This document shows positions 11,098 to 22,371 of a DNA stretch of 64,000 nucleotides, one piece after another; position 1 is the stretch's first letter; each line of letters starts with the position of its first letter. Under the pieces are notes generated by a model. It was not told the origin of the DNA. It made no database searches and worked only from the letters and a program-made list of their open reading frames with translations. The translations under genes and the position numbers were made by a program. The stretch is from positions 186,001 to 250,000 of the forward strand of contig NW_008806277.1 in assembly GCF_000400465.1 (NCBI RefSeq), written 5' to 3'. The DNA comes from Wallemia ichthyophaga EXF-994. Lineage: Eukaryota; Basidiomycota; Wallemiomycetes; Wallemiales; Wallemiaceae.

Positions 11098-13214
11098 ATG
11101 TTGCGATCGACGTCGAGGCTGCTCAATGCCACACAAGGCGTATCTGGGAGGTATATTTGCACAAGTAGAATAGTAACTCAATTAAATCAGGATGAGGAGT
11201 TACAGAAGCTTTATCGGGACATTGAGCTCCATAATAATACATCCACAGATCTTTCCAATGTTATACATCCTGGGCTTTGGGAGAGTGAAGAAAGGATCGA
11301 GACTAACTCACCTGCTTACAAGTTTGGCAAGTACGGCGCTGGTCAGGTAGTCATCCCAGATTCAGTTGATAGCACCATGTCCGAAAGACTGGCGAATACT
11401 AATAAGGCTGAGCTAAGGCAGCAAACAAGGAGTATTTACAAGCTACTTGAAGTAAACAAGAACCTGTCTCCAAAGCAAATCCCAAGATTTATCGCATATA
11501 CACGTCCTGATCAGCCATTAGCATATGCATTGGCTATCGGACCTGGTGTTTATGCGGCTGTTTATAGCGTAATGAGGGAGATTCGAAGAAGAGCATCCAG
11601 TGAAATAGATGGTTGGCTTCCTCACAGGGTAATCGAGTTGGGTTCAGGTGCTGGAATATCTGCTTGGTGAGTCCATCTCATCCAATGAGATACAATCGAT
11701 TTATAAAGGCATACAGGGCAACTATGGATGCCTTCAAGTATGGCGGTAACTCTCACTCGATAGCGGCAGAAGATTTCCAAGATAATGATGAGACTGCAGT
11801 TGTGAATGGTAGTAACGCAGACGAACCTGAGCTTCATCCAGTGCAACAGTATGATGCATTTGACCCTAGCGAGATGATGAACGATTTCAATAGGCAGCTA
11901 TGGAAAGACGCTCAACGGAAGGCTCAGCTGAATGTCACAAGAAAGTTCATCTCATCTAGATTCAAATCAGAGGATCCAGTGGAGGTGAGTTGTTAGTATG
12001 CTGCATCGCAATCTACTAAATTAAGGCAGTCATCGAAAACCCTCGCCCTATCAACTTTCACGCTCTCAGAATTGGGTAATCCTGCAGACAGACGGGAGGT
12101 AATACACAGAATGTGGAAGTCAAATGCAGACATGATGGTAATAATAGATAGGGGAACGCGCGGAGGATATGAGCGTGTAATGGAAGCTCGCCAACAGCTA
12201 TTAGATCTCGGAGGCACATCTGAAACTTCAAGTCACGTATTGGCGCCATGTCCACACGATGGCAATTGCCCATTGCTCAATACCAAGGACTTCTGTCACT
12301 TCAGTCAACGCTTACAAAGACCTGCTTATCAGCGTTATATCAAGAAGGCCAAGTTGGGTACAGAAGACCAAAAGTACTCGTATGTTGTGGTTAGACGAGG
12401 TCAGAGACCATCGTCAGAGAGCAGTAAAGCACTTAATCAATTGTCAAAGTACAGTCCAAGCGAGTTGATAAAGTTGCAGAAACTGGAAGCACGCAAGAAT
12501 CTTGAAGTTGTTGGTGAGATTGAGAATGTTAATGAGATGATGATGTCGACAGCGGAATCTACACCAAATCCAGAATTGTTGGACAGCTCGTCAACACCAA
12601 TAGTAGAAACAGCATCAAATGCTCAAATAGATACAGATGTTGCTCTGCAAGAAGACCTCACAAACAATCCTACATATGATAACAGAGATCTGCTATTAAA
12701 GGATAGTTTCAACTGGTCTAGAGTAATTTATCAGCCAATGAAACGTAAAGGACACGTGATATTCGACACATGCTCTCAAAGAGAACGTATAGAAAGATTC
12801 GTCATAACTAAGCGAGACGGCGATAGTGCTTATAGAGATTCTCGCAAAGCAAAATGGGGTGACTTATTTCCACACGATCCATCAGGCACTGTTCAAGTCA
12901 AGAATGGTGGCATAAAGCGTACAATGCCAACACTACCTGAAGGAGTAATTGATGAAAATCAACTGAAACCAGAACATAAAGATGCTGCATATACTGATGA
13001 TAATGGCAAAGTTGTTATAGATTCGTATGATCATGATCATGCTCACAATGAACGCACTCATAAGCGTAGAGTTAGAGGTATAGGATCAGCTAGGAAGTTG
13101 CGTAAAGGAAAGGGTGCACGTATGGCTGATTTGATGGAGAAGAAGATGGTGGATGAGCGATTGGAGGGTATAGCGAGAGACGCTACTGATGAGATTATGA
13201 GGAATCGTTACTGA
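11098..13214 (+). CDS. RSM22: Mitochondrial small-subunit ribosome assembly methyltransferase-like Rsm22/METTL17
   Basis: Three exons (11098-11666, 11717-11984, 12030-13214) give 673 aa. The chosen ATG at 11,098 starts a clear mitochondrial presequence (MLRSTSRLLNATQ, Arg/Ser-rich, no acids); an upstream in-frame ATG at 11,044 would bury it. The Rossmann glycine motif ELGSGAGISAW spans the first intron. The four-cysteine cluster region follows (CPHDGNCPLL, CHFSQRLQRP) and then YSYVVVRRGQRP. All are Rsm22/METTL17 signatures; the family binds an Fe-S cluster and helps mature the mitochondrial small ribosomal subunit. The C-terminal 100 residues are basic and end in MRNRY. Confidence 0.93.
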
Positions 13215-13427
13215 TGGGTCTGAATTTCATACCAGTGTTTTTATAGCATTGCATTATTGTCTAATAATCACGCATTTACTCGAACTCAATGCGTATATAG
13301 TCGATTTACAAGATTATGAGAAATATGAATGATAATGCAACATAAGAATTAGTCGAAAATGATGGTAGAGTTCCAAGATGATAGGAAAAGTGAAAGGTTT
13401 TGTCTATAAATAAGATAAGAAGTAAAA

Positions 13428-15625
13428 TTATTCTTGTTTAATACCCAAGCCAATAAGTTCTTCCTTTGAATCAACGTTCTTCAAAGGTGGAAGAACGTTA
13501 TGAGATTCAGAGTTACTCTCATCGTATTCCTTGTTCTGACGCGGACCAGCTTCACCGCCACATAAGTCAAGAATAGACTGTCTCCTTGAAGCATTGGTAT
13601 CTGGTCTTTCTTCATACTCTTCATAATCTTCATCTTCCTCTTCAACTTCTTCACCGTCAGCTCTAGTGATTGCATCGAATTTGAAAACATTTGAAGCTTG
13701 CTGTGATTGATTAAATTGATTTTGATTCATAATCGATGATGATTCGTTGTTCGCAGAAGATAACGGTCTCAAAGCTTCAGAAGAAGACACTGGTCTTGAC
13801 GAACCGAATGGTACGTGAATACCAGCCGAAGAAGGTGGTGGTAGATATGGAACGCTATCATTGAAACCTACATTACTCTTCCTTGATGATCTAGGTCTGA
13901 TTGAATATTCATCCCATGTTGTACCACCATTATTGTTACTTTGTTGAGCAGGCTCAGATTGGTTTGGTTGATTATCTGATGGTGGTTGATAACCAAACAT
14001 TCCATTGGATTGGAAGCTATTCTTGCGGAAGGGTAGTGGTTGAAGGTTTGAAGGAATTTGATAAGTTGGATCAAAGTAGCTAGTTGCAGTAAAGTACTCA
14101 GAAGTAGATGGCCTATGACCTTGGCTGGAATGTGGCTTATAGGTTGTAGTTTGAGTTGGAGATGGTAACAGGGGAGCCTGATAGATTTCTTGCTGCTGTT
14201 GTTGTTGTTGCTGTTGCATTTGATGATGATGTTGCAGTTGATGTTGACGCTGCAATTGCTGTTGATGATGCATTTGTTGATGCTGGTGCTGTTCAACAAC
14301 TGAAGCTATTGAAGGAAGCCTTCCTGCTTCTTGTGTACTTTGAATACTTTCAGGGGTATCTCTAACTAAAGGAATCGGGGTAGAAGTTGGCGTTGGTCTC
14401 AAAGCATGAGGAATAGCAGGAGTTTGATTATGCGGTGACCATTCTTCTAAAACAGGCGGAGCAGCGGAAGAAGCTGAAGTTGAAGAATTTGAAGGATGAG
14501 CATCCATTATTGGAGCTGAAGATGAAGCATAAGCTGTGTGTGGATGTGATTTTGTAGGCATTGAAGCTGAATGCAACATTGGATGAGACTGATGAGGTTG
14601 TTGAATTGAGGCAGCAGGAGAAGGAATTAGCGGTTGAGCACTTTGAGGTTGATACATATTAGATGACCAATTGAAACCGTTCCCTTGTAGAACTATATGT
14701 TGATTTGGGAAAGTTGGACGGTGTTGAATGTGATCAGTTGGTGGAGTGTGTGTCATATGAGCTTGTGGTAGAGGAGGTTGAGCAGAGGTAGTTGGTATAG
14801 GAGAGCTACTTGGCGTTGAAGACATCGTTGCTAGTTTCTTAGTTGTTTGACGCTTTCTACCTCTTTGAGATTCAGTTGGAACGGCGGAGCCATCACGACG
14901 ATCAACGACTTGAGCATCAGCAACTTGCTTTTCTGAAGCGTTTGCAGCAAGTTGGGAATGTAAGTTAGACATTCCCTTTAATAAGCTATCATTCATTTCT
15001 GGTTGATCAGCGTGTACCTGTGCCTTGAATCAGGATACGTAACTGTAAAGAGAAAGTGTGTACCTACAGTGCCTGCGTGTTGTCGAAGGTTATCTAATCT
15101 AGAAAATGCTTTACCGCAATGGCATTTCTAAAAAATTTAGTTAGTAATTCGACTTCCTTTTTTTTTTAAAAAAAAAAGAAATATAGAACGTACGAATGGG
15201 CGTTCACCCGTGTGCTTTCTAACGTGTCTAGCCAAGTGTTCAGAGCGAGTGAATTGCATACTGCAGTTACCATAACCAGTACATTGGAATAATTTTGAAG
15301 GCTGGCTGCGAGGTTTGCGCTGTGGACCCACGTGATTTGTATCAGCTTTTCGTCTGCGACCTTGAGCCTTTGGAGGGGAAGGATCTTGAAGGGGTTCTTG
15401 GATAGAAAGTGGAGGTTGTGAGGGTTGTTGTAATGGTGGTGTTTGGTGGTTAATGAGTTGTTGGGTTTGTTGGGGTTGTGGAGGTTGTGGAGGTTGTTGT
15501 GCACGTTGAGCTTGTTGCTGTTGTTGCTGTTGTTGAGCTTCAAATTGCTGCGGGTTATAATAGAAAGGATGCTGCTGATTATCTACGTAGTATCCCCTAG
15601 GATAATACTGGAACTGATGATTCAT
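13428..15625 (-). CDS. C2H2 zinc-finger transcription factor with poly-Gln tracts
   Basis: Three exons (15625-15194, 15127-15068, 15017-13428) encode 693 aa. Two adjacent C2H2 fingers sit at residues about 112-168: first finger [11 protein letters not shown]...HLARHVRKH, linker TGERPF, second finger [21 protein letters not shown]. The second finger is split by both introns. Poly-Gln tracts occur before the fingers (about 15,505-15,540) and around 14,190-14,215, with long Ser/Pro/His/Gln-rich disordered regions and an acidic stretch ([15 protein letters not shown]) that could activate transcription. The [15 protein letters not shown]...[13 protein letters not shown] fingers resemble fungal stress or nutrient regulators, but I cannot assign an orthologue. 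Confidence 0.85.
15128..15193 (-). other. Intron with perfect T10-A10 palindrome
   Basis: First intron of the zinc-finger gene. Positions 15,158-15,167 are ten T and 15,168-15,177 ten A on the plus strand, a perfect 20-bp self-complementary block inside a 66-nt intron. The transcript could fold this into a hairpin between donor and branch point (TACTAAC). Confidence 0.8.
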
Positions 15626-16041
15626 TGTACTTTGTTTAATGAAATTCCTTTATAGAAGCTAAAGCTTTTAAATTTCAAGTCAAATTCAATAATTTACTGC
15701 TAAATAAGCAAATACAGGTTGTGCCTGCCTTTATTGCTTATGGTTGAACAGAAAGAATGGCTGACCTGAGTTAGTTACCCAAGGTACATAAAAAATGATT
15801 AGAAATTTATTGTTATGTGTTAGTATTTATGAAGAGTAGGTGTCGCTTCTTATTCATATCTATTCTTAAAAACTTTATTCTTCATTCGTCCAACTCTCAG
15901 CCAATCAGCTCAATTGTTCAGGACACAAGGGCGATTCAAAGTTAGCCACTCTTGAGTACATATTTAATCATATCCACCTGTGATAATACAATTTATTAAT
16001 TCAATAAGCATAAAACTCATTTTAGCTTATGGTCGAACGAA
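15626..16041. other. Intergenic region upstream of the zinc-finger gene
   Basis: About 415 bp between the start of the zinc-finger gene and the 3' end of GGPP synthase. No open frame, RNA gene or repeat was seen. It should hold the zinc-finger gene's promoter and the GGPP synthase terminator. Confidence 0.5.
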
Positions 16042-16968
16042 TTATAACTTCAAGTCATTGAGAATGTTGATCAAATCATTATTACCACCTAGCTTAATAA
16101 TCTCATCAATTGCTTGCTGATGAAGGTGGTTTATAACAGATAAAGTAAAATCAGCAGATTTAGTTTTGGTATTGAGGTAGTTGATAAGGTATAGCTTTAA
16201 ATCATCATCTTTAGTGCGTTGTTTGAGTATATTTATAATTTGATTAGATTTATTATCTGTTAGAATTCCATGTATTATGGGATAACTGAACTTTCCTTCA
16301 GATATATCTTCAGCGAATCCTTTGTTCTTGGTGTAAGATGATTCGAATAGGTTGCAATAATCATCACGTATTTGAAACAGAACACCAATAATGTTAATCA
16401 AAGGGATTAGATTGAGATTTGATGGAGATTTTGATAACATCAATCTCACTGCGAGTCTTAGTAAACCACCAGTTTTATTATTAACCATTTCCAAGTATTC
16501 CTTTGTAGATGGGCAAATGTGATTATCTCTAAAGTATAGATCCATACCTTGACCTCTGTGTAAATTGATAAGTTCTTGATTAACGATATTGATCAGATTG
16601 AAATCTTCAAGGGAGTGTAAATCGGAGAGTGCTTGGAAGTAGATGTAGTTTGCGGTATTAATTGTGGAAGGTATGCCATATATTCTATGAGCAACAGGTA
16701 AACCTCTCCTCTTATCGGAGTCATCTTCAATGTCATCAATCAATAGACTAGCGTTGTGAAGCTTATCAATGACATTTGTGATAATTGAAAGATGAGTCTT
16801 ATCCAAATTTAACCAAATATTGAAAGCATCTATCAATTTCAATCTAAATTGTTTGCCTTGATTGCTATTTAAATAAACAAAAGGCTCTAAAAGCTTATTC
16901 TCATTATGTCTACTCCAATTAAAGTCTAAATTTTTATTCAAATTATCAAATTCGTGCAAATTGACCAT
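16042..16968 (-). CDS. BTS1: Geranylgeranyl diphosphate synthase
   Basis: Intronless trans-isoprenyl diphosphate synthase of 308 aa if started at MVNLHEF (16,968). An in-frame ATG at 17,025 would overlap the RSM27 start and adds a non-homologous extension. The first Asp-rich motif is LLIDDIEDDSDKRRG (residues about 76-88) and the second is FQIRDDYCNLFESSYTKNKGFAEDISEGKFS. Both have the spacing of type III fungal GGPP synthases, with LEPFVYLNSNQGKQFR near the N-terminus. It makes C20 GGPP for prenylation of Rho/Rab GTPases and possibly for terpenoids. It is head-to-head with RSM27, with about 19 bp between start codons. Confidence 0.92.
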   Translation of the reverse strand: MVNLHEFDNLNKNLDFNWSRHNENKLLEPFVYLNSNQGKQFRLKLIDAFNIWLNLDKTHLSIITNVIDKLHNASLLIDDIEDDSDKRRGLPVAHRIYGIPSTINTANYIYFQALSDLHSLEDFNLINIVNQELINLHRGQGMDLYFRDNHICPSTKEYLEMVNNKTGGLLRLAVRLMLSKSPSNLNLIPLINIIGVLFQIRDDYCNLFESSYTKNKGFAEDISEGKFSYPIIHGILTDNKSNQIINILKQRTKDDDLKLYLINYLNTKTKSADFTLSVINHLHQQAIDEIIKLGGNNDLINILNDLKL

Positions 16969-16987
16969 AACCTTGGTTGTAAATACA

Positions 16988-17339
16988 ATGAGTGGATTGA
17001 GATTGTTAATAGAAAAGAGATCCACAATATTTAATCAAAATTTAAACCCTTTGAATATTAGGAATGGCTTCAAGTACCTCAATAAAAGATTGATTGGTCC
17101 AAAGGCCTTGGAGTATTACCCACCTGCGATTGATATTAGATTATTCAAGCAACTCAACAATCTTCCTTCTACTTTCGTTACAAATAAAGAGAAGCAGAGA
17201 TTGTTAGACGTTGATGCAAGGAAGAGAAGGGGTAAATCTCCACCAAAGAAGGGTGAGTGGGCTATTATCTAGCGTAACCATGTCTAACAGTAATTGCACT
17301 ACAGGACAAGGCAGAAGATCAAGTATGAAGAAGAAGTAA
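16988..17339 (+). CDS. RSM27: Mitochondrial small ribosomal subunit protein mS33
   Basis: Two exons (16988-17252, 17305-17339) encode 99 aa. Conserved order: FNQNLNPLNIRNGFKYLNKR, GPKALEYYPPAIDI, and the basic tail LLDVDARKRRGKSPPKKGQGRR. These define the MRPS33/Rsm27 family. The last exon codes only for the basic end. The protein is part of the head of the mitochondrial small subunit. Its start is 19 bp from that of GGPP synthase, so their 5' untranslated regions must overlap or be almost absent. Confidence 0.92.
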
Positions 17340-17370
17340 TTATAACATTAAATTAATATCTTATCTTAGC

Positions 17371-17743
17371 TTAGTATTTCAAAATGATGTAAAGCGCGTG
17401 AATGATCTGATATAGGTGTGAGCGCGGGAGAGCGAATTCAAAGGAATAAAAAAGCCGCTTACACCAGGAATGTATCCCAAAATGGTCAATAAGATGTTGA
17501 TCCAGAAATCTGCGGCACATCCACGTTCTAAGAACACACCAATTGGTGGTATAAAGATTGCGAAAATAATTCTATAATGTGTGAAATTTGGTAGTCATAG
17601 TGGCTCATAACTCACTTAATGATATCCTGCGTATAGGTCAGCGATCGTCAGCGTAAGAATACTCCCCCACTCACTCTTTAAAATTCATTAGGCTGTGTAC
17701 TCTAACCAACGCTATTGAAAACTTACGAGCAAGTAAAAGGCAT
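17371..17743 (-). CDS. PMP3: PMP3-family plasma-membrane proteolipid
   Basis: Three downstream exons are certain: 17626-17616 (codes DII plus part of K), 17571-17463 and 17406-17371. They read DIIKIIFAIFIPPIGVFLER, GCAADFWINILLTILGYIPG and IIHALYIILKY, a textbook PMP3 protein of two membrane helices involved in membrane potential and salt tolerance. The likely first exon is MPFTCS at 17,743-17,727, matching the usual MPFTAS start, but with the visible GTAAGT donor its phase does not join to exon 2. A small exon between about 17,660 and 17,700 may have been missed. Splicing of the 5' end is unresolved. Confidence 0.85.
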
Positions 17744-17900
17744 TCTATAGCCTTAATTAGAAAATAAGCCGTATAAGCCCCTTTGAAACTTACTCTTATT
17801 TATAAAAGCTGATCAACGTAGCACTATAAGCCAAGGCCGCCCGAACTAATTCAAATTCCAACAACTCCATTTAAACGTCATCTACAATTAAAAATAGAAT

Positions 17901-19267
17901 TTAAAGCTTATCATCTCCGAATAGTAAGCTAATAGACTCTCCATTATGTTGTCTCCTGATTGCCTCTCCAATCGTCGCGCTAACATCCATCACGTCAAGT
18001 TTTTCACCCAATTTCTCTTTATTCTCCACTTGGGGAATTGTGTTTGTCACTGCGATCTTTTTTATTGGTAGACTTGGAATTATTTCCATCGCTGATTCTG
18101 ACATTAATCCTATAAATATCATTTCCTCAGCTTGGCATTAGCTACGCATAACGTTCTTCTCACCATGTGATACTATAGCGTACACCGCAGTAGCACCCTT
18201 CTTGGCTAACTCAGTTGAAGCCAACTTCATCGTTTGGGCTGAGACTACCATATCATCAACCAACAGAGCCACCTTGCCTTGTACGTTTCCAACGACTACG
18301 TCCATATGGTCCTCCTCTTTGTCATCGCCATTACGGACTCTTGATCTATGAATCAATCCAAAGTTGACATTCAATCTGTCTGCTAACGCTGTGGCTCTGT
18401 ATTTAAATTGATATTGAGATTCCAATCCCAAAACACCAAACACACCTCTTAGCACCACCTGCATCAGGTGAAAACACCACTGCATTCTCCCAATCTGGAA
18501 CGGATGTCTTGATGTAGTTGATCATAATTGGTTCAGTGTACCTGTACGTGTATCAACTTGAACCCCACATCACAGCTATTATCACTAACAAGTTGTCAAC
18601 TGGGATATCAAAGAATCCCTGAGCAATATTAGCCAATTGAATGATAGAAGTCTTTACCCACTTGAATTTGTGATGCGTGGAGATCCAAAGTGATGACGTG
18701 ATCACATCCAGCAGTGGTGAGCATGTTAGCGACCAATTTAGCAGTCTGATTTGTTAGAAATGTGAATGCCGTAACAATTCACTCACTATTGGTGCTCTTG
18801 ATTTATCCTTTCTGTCTTGTCTAGCGTATGGATAATTTGGGATAACTGCCGTAATACGTCTAGCGGAGGCAGTTTTACAGGCTGAGATGGGAGATCAGGG
18901 CTAGCTGATGGCCTCAATGTCAACCTACCATTTGCCAATATAAGCAACTCCATTAAGCTATCGTTTATATCCCCACATCCAGATTGTATGATGAAAACGT
19001 CTTCCTCTCTAACACTCTCACCGATTCTCACGTTAATCTCTTGATTTGAGAATTTATTTACAACGCAAGGCGATAAATTCAATCCAAGTCTGCGGCTATC
19101 AGATTTTACGCTGATTGCTATTAGCTCATAGCCCACCTCTCAGAGACTTCTTTAGCCAATTCTGGGTGACTGTTGCCTGTAAATTCATCTTCTTAGATTT
19201 CTCACGCTCTATTTTCCTCTACCAGATTAATCTCACCAGTTAATATCTTGATTGTATCAGGCCTCAT
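17901..19267 (-). CDS. Ribose-phosphate pyrophosphokinase (PRPP synthetase)
   Basis: Multi-exon reverse gene. The first exon [11 protein letters not shown] joins [12 protein letters not shown] and then the N-terminal PRPP synthetase core ([39 protein letters not shown]). The catalytic region follows ([19 protein letters not shown], about 18,610-18,710), then SPDAGGAKR spliced to ATALADRL through an intron that hides inside an open frame at 18,385-18,440. The PRPP-binding loop [14 protein letters not shown] lies near 18,240. The C-terminus [18 protein letters not shown] is typical. It makes PRPP from ribose-5-phosphate and ATP for nucleotide, His and Trp synthesis. Which of the several fungal PRS paralogues it is cannot be told from this alone. 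Confidence 0.92.
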
Positions 19268-19383
19268 TGCTTAAGATAGTGGTCGTTGTGATCAAGCGGA
19301 TGACACAGACCAAAGTAGAATACTTAGAAATTAAATTTATAAATTAAGTTATAACAATTCCTCTGCTAATTATTACTTTCTTC

Positions 19384-20244
19384 TTATTTTTTAAGCTTCT
19401 TTTTTTTCTTGTCTTCCTTAACCGGCGATTCATCGATTGACTTACGCTTTCTGTCTTTCGTGTTTTTCTTGTCTGACTTGTCCTTCTTTTCCTTCTTATC
19501 CTTATTTGGTGATGCTTGCTCGTTTACTGTGCCATCTATTCCACCGGTATCAAAACCTGGTGGTCTGAATCTCCACTTGAGCTTATCGGTTGGCTGTTCA
19601 CGCTTAATTGCACCATCTGAAGATGTGTGTTTCTCAAATTTGGGCGCTTTAAGCATTGGTATGTTGTCAGACAATTGTAATCTATGGTGGATTGGCTTAT
19701 CCACTAATTCATGTCATTATAACAGACACTATGAGCAGACAAGACACTCACCAGTAACCAGTTGACCTTGTTTATTTGGTAGCAACAACTTGAATTGATC
19801 CATTTCATCATTTATCGATGCAGATTCAAATTTGTTCCTTGATTCTTTTGAGTTTGAAGTTAACTGTGAGTGTATACTCATCTCACTGCCTTTGACATCG
19901 ATTGTACCTAATTTATTGTCTTTACTATCGAAATCCAGTTTCATTCCTTTCAAATGCTTTGTCTTTATCTATTCCTGCGTGAGTCTTAACACGGAATAGC
20001 GATAAAACGCACATTCTCTGGTACTCTTAAGCATACGATTTCATAATCATCATCTTTAGCCAGCTTTAACCAATCAACGCTGCTAGATTGATCGACTCCT
20101 TTCAATTTGAAGCCTTTTGGTGGTTTGTATCTACTTGCATTAGAATACAATGACTGTTTGTCGAAATATAACTAACTCATTTAATTGCCTGCTCGTTTCC
20201 TCCTCTCCGACACTCTCACTTGGGCTTCTCTCTGGAGAAGACAT
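19384..20244 (-). CDS. RPA34: Probable RNA polymerase I subunit RPA34.5
   Basis: Four or more exons. The N-terminus MSSPERSPSESVGEEETS is acidic and disordered. RYKPPKGFKLKGVDQ follows directly after intron 1, then YEIVCLRVPEN spliced to IKTKHLKGMKLDF. The pattern PPKGF...L.RVP...L.GM is what PF08208 (Rpa34.5/PAF49) proteins show. The last 45 residues are a Lys/Asp-rich tail (KDKKEKKDKSDKKNTKDRK), also usual for this subunit, which stabilises Pol I with A49 in the nucleolus. Identification rests on motif order in a fast-evolving family. The first 60 bp of this gene seem to be copied at 22,200-22,260. Confidence 0.6.
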
Positions 20245-20355
20245 GATAGTAAATTTAAAAGAATACATTTAAATGGCGGCAATTAAAACGTTTCAAAATA
20301 ATTGAAAGATATTTACAGTGTCCTTATTCCATTCCGCTGGGCTCAGCGCTCACGT

Positions 20356-21217
20356 TTAGAGCAAGTAGACTGCTGCACCGAGGATGATTGCACCCATAGC
20401 AGCAAAAGCCTTGCTCTTTGATGCAGATGAGTCATCATCTTTATCACCGCTGCCATTGTCGTTACTGGTGCTTTTGTTGGTGCTGCTGTCACCATTCTCG
20501 TCAATGATGTTCTTCTCGCTGTTGCTGATGTTGTTATCGGTGTTGTTGTAAGATTCGCTGTTATCGTCATAGTCAGCCTTTCCAGTATTAGTTGCGTTGA
20601 GAAGCGTCTCATTGAATGTTCCGGTCATACCAGTGAGCTATTCGAGCTGTCAACTACGCAATAAAGATTCAATAATTATCACTCACTCCAAATATTCCTG
20701 TGTATGCGATGTAAGGGTAACCATAATTTGACGCTTCTTCGGTCTGAGCTGGGAGACTGTCTGAAACAATGCGAAGAGAGCTGTTTGCTTCTTAGAGATA
20801 GTGTCTTCTAAATAAGCTTTATACTCACTAGAATATTCCATCTTGACCGACGTCTGGATCGATCGTTGTGGTGAATTCTTTTTCAGTCGCGTCGACGGTA
20901 CCAAGTTGGCTCAATGGTACCATAGCCAACTATAAATTCGTCAGAACGCTCCCATTTCTGACTTAAACCAACTCACAGACTCATTTCCTGCGAAGAGGTA
21001 AATATGTGATTGACCAATATCGCTCAAAGTAACATTATCTCCTTTTTGAGTCCATTTCACCGTGTATTCATTGCCTGCCTCAACCTTATCTCCAGAAAGT
21101 GGTTGAGTGATAGCCTGCTTCAAGTCGGCCTCAATGCGTTCGAGTATACATTCAACCCACAAGGTTAGCGAGAGTTTTTGATGCGATTGCAGATAAAGCG
21201 AAAATTGATTTCAACAT
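20356..21217 (-). CDS. KRE9/KNH1-like secreted GPI-anchored protein, copy 1
   Basis: Five-exon gene. The signal peptide MLKSIFALSAIASKTLAN comes first, then the Kre9/Knh1 domain (ITQPLSGDKVEAGNEYTVKW, GQSHIYLFAGN, SLRIVSDSLPAQTEE, GYPYIAYTGIFG). An Asn/Ser/Asp-rich stalk follows and the C-terminus SKAFAAMGAIILGAAVYLL is a GPI-attachment signal. Kre9-like proteins act in beta-1,6-glucan or cell-wall assembly; here only a surface role is inferred. Two introns place GTGAGT directly after the coding Ser or Phe codons and contain no long frame. It is a tandem paralogue of the gene at 22,372-23,228. Confidence 0.82.
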
Positions 21218-22033
21218 TTTAAACGCAAAAGTTCTGTAACCGTGGTAATCTTGTTGAAAAGAGCGTCTTCGTTGCTTAAATTGTGGTAGGTCCGTGCCAA
21301 GTGTAAGCCCGTGCAGTTAGGTACGCAGGACAAAAAAGCTATCGCATTATACAGTCTCTTTTATCTTTTGTAATACAATTTGCTTCTTTTCTGGCTTGCC
21401 ATCAAGATATTTTGCGCGCGGCCCTGCCAAAGCATGATAAGCCTGAGACATGTTGAGGGTACTTGACAATCACGACGGTTGCAAGCGAATTTTGCAAGGC
21501 TTCATCTAAGTCAATTATGCAGAATGGATTGGCGGAACCATTGAATAGTAAGACTTCCAAGGGGTATAAGCTCCTTAGAGACGGATATCTGTGGCGAGTG
21601 AAAGTAAGTGTCGAGCAGTTCTATTGTGGGCTACCGTCATCGCAAAGGCGCCTCCAGCAGATAAATACGTTGCGCATCTGTTACGCATGGATACCGACAT
21701 TCGTGCTTGTGGTAACACATGCATGGCAAGCTTATACACGCTGAAATAGAGCTAGATCTTTTCAGGTGACTCTGAAAGCCGCAAAACTCCTTCAAGCGCG
21801 AAAATGAGGACGATCTATCTGCCGTCTCGAAACAAAAGAAAGTCACGCTTCGAGACAAGTGTTTATAGCACAGTCTTATGTAAGCACATACTCTAAAGCA
21901 TGTAATGACAGACCTAAGCCTGATCAGAACGACTTCTTGGTCTATTTAGATGGGATGCCTGTGTCAGTCTCTCAAAAACAAATATGTTCACAGCGTCATC
22001 GTCATGAATGTTTAAGCTAATCTGAATATGTAT

Positions 22034-22157
22034 ATCATGTACATAAAATAGTTTACTCGGCCTTTGGAGCTGGCAATGGGGCTTGTGCCTTCTTGCCACG
22101 GACCTTCTTGGCTGGAGCATCCTTCTTTTGGCCTTTAGAAGCGTAAATGGCTGAAAC
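22034..22157 (-). pseudogene. RPL28 3'-end relic
   Basis: 124 bp identical, base for base, to the final exon and start of the 3' flank of RPL28 at 24,179-24,302 (constant offset 2,145). It codes the tail from VSAIYASKGQKK to PAPKAE and the stop at 22,053. Immediately 5' of VSA the match stops, so there is no acceptor or upstream exon: it is a truncated duplicate. The flanking spacer on its 3' side has diverged visibly between the two units. Confidence 0.88.
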
Positions 22158-22199
22158 AATGGCAACAACGGTCATCGATATACAACTTACACGATGAGC

Positions 22200-22260
22200 T
22201 GCCTGCTCGTCCTACTCACCGGCAATGTCACTTTAGCTTCTCTCCGAACAAGATATGATG
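22200..22260 (-). pseudogene. Possible RPA34 5'-end relic at duplication junction
   Basis: The plus strand from TGCCTGCTCG through CTTCTCTCC to AGATATGATGAT lines up with the first exon of RPA34 (20,186-20,250, which ends in the CAT of its ATG), but with several substitutions and small indels. If real it marks the left breakpoint of the duplication. The similarity is short and eroded. Confidence 0.45.
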
Positions 22261-22371
22261 ATATTTCAAAATGTATTACTTGTATATAAATGGTTACAAT
22301 TAAAACCGCTTAAAAGGATAAAAAGATATTTACAGTGTCCTTCTACATTCCGCTATTCTCAACGCTCACGT

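Larger units (their letters stand above)
20186..22157. repeat. Tandem segmental duplication, unit A
   Basis: Unit A runs from within the RPA34 5' region to a break inside the last RPL28 exon. It matches unit B (22,200-24,302) throughout in gene order: a KRE9-like gene, its diverged upstream spacer and an RPL28 3' end. The left ends share TGCCTGCTCGT and CTTCTCTC patches and the right ends are identical up to CTGAAAC. Spacers are clearly diverged with indels; the KRE9 exons are moderately conserved. Confidence 0.85.

Noticed and set aside
14180-14300. CAG/CAA-rich tract as a microsatellite array of its own
   Set aside because: It is the poly-Gln/His coding region of the zinc-finger gene; no separate element is needed.
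18138-18485. Frameshift in PRPP synthetase at the SPDAGGAKR motif
   Set aside because: Explained by an intron (GTGTGT to TACAG) that restores [10 protein letters not shown].
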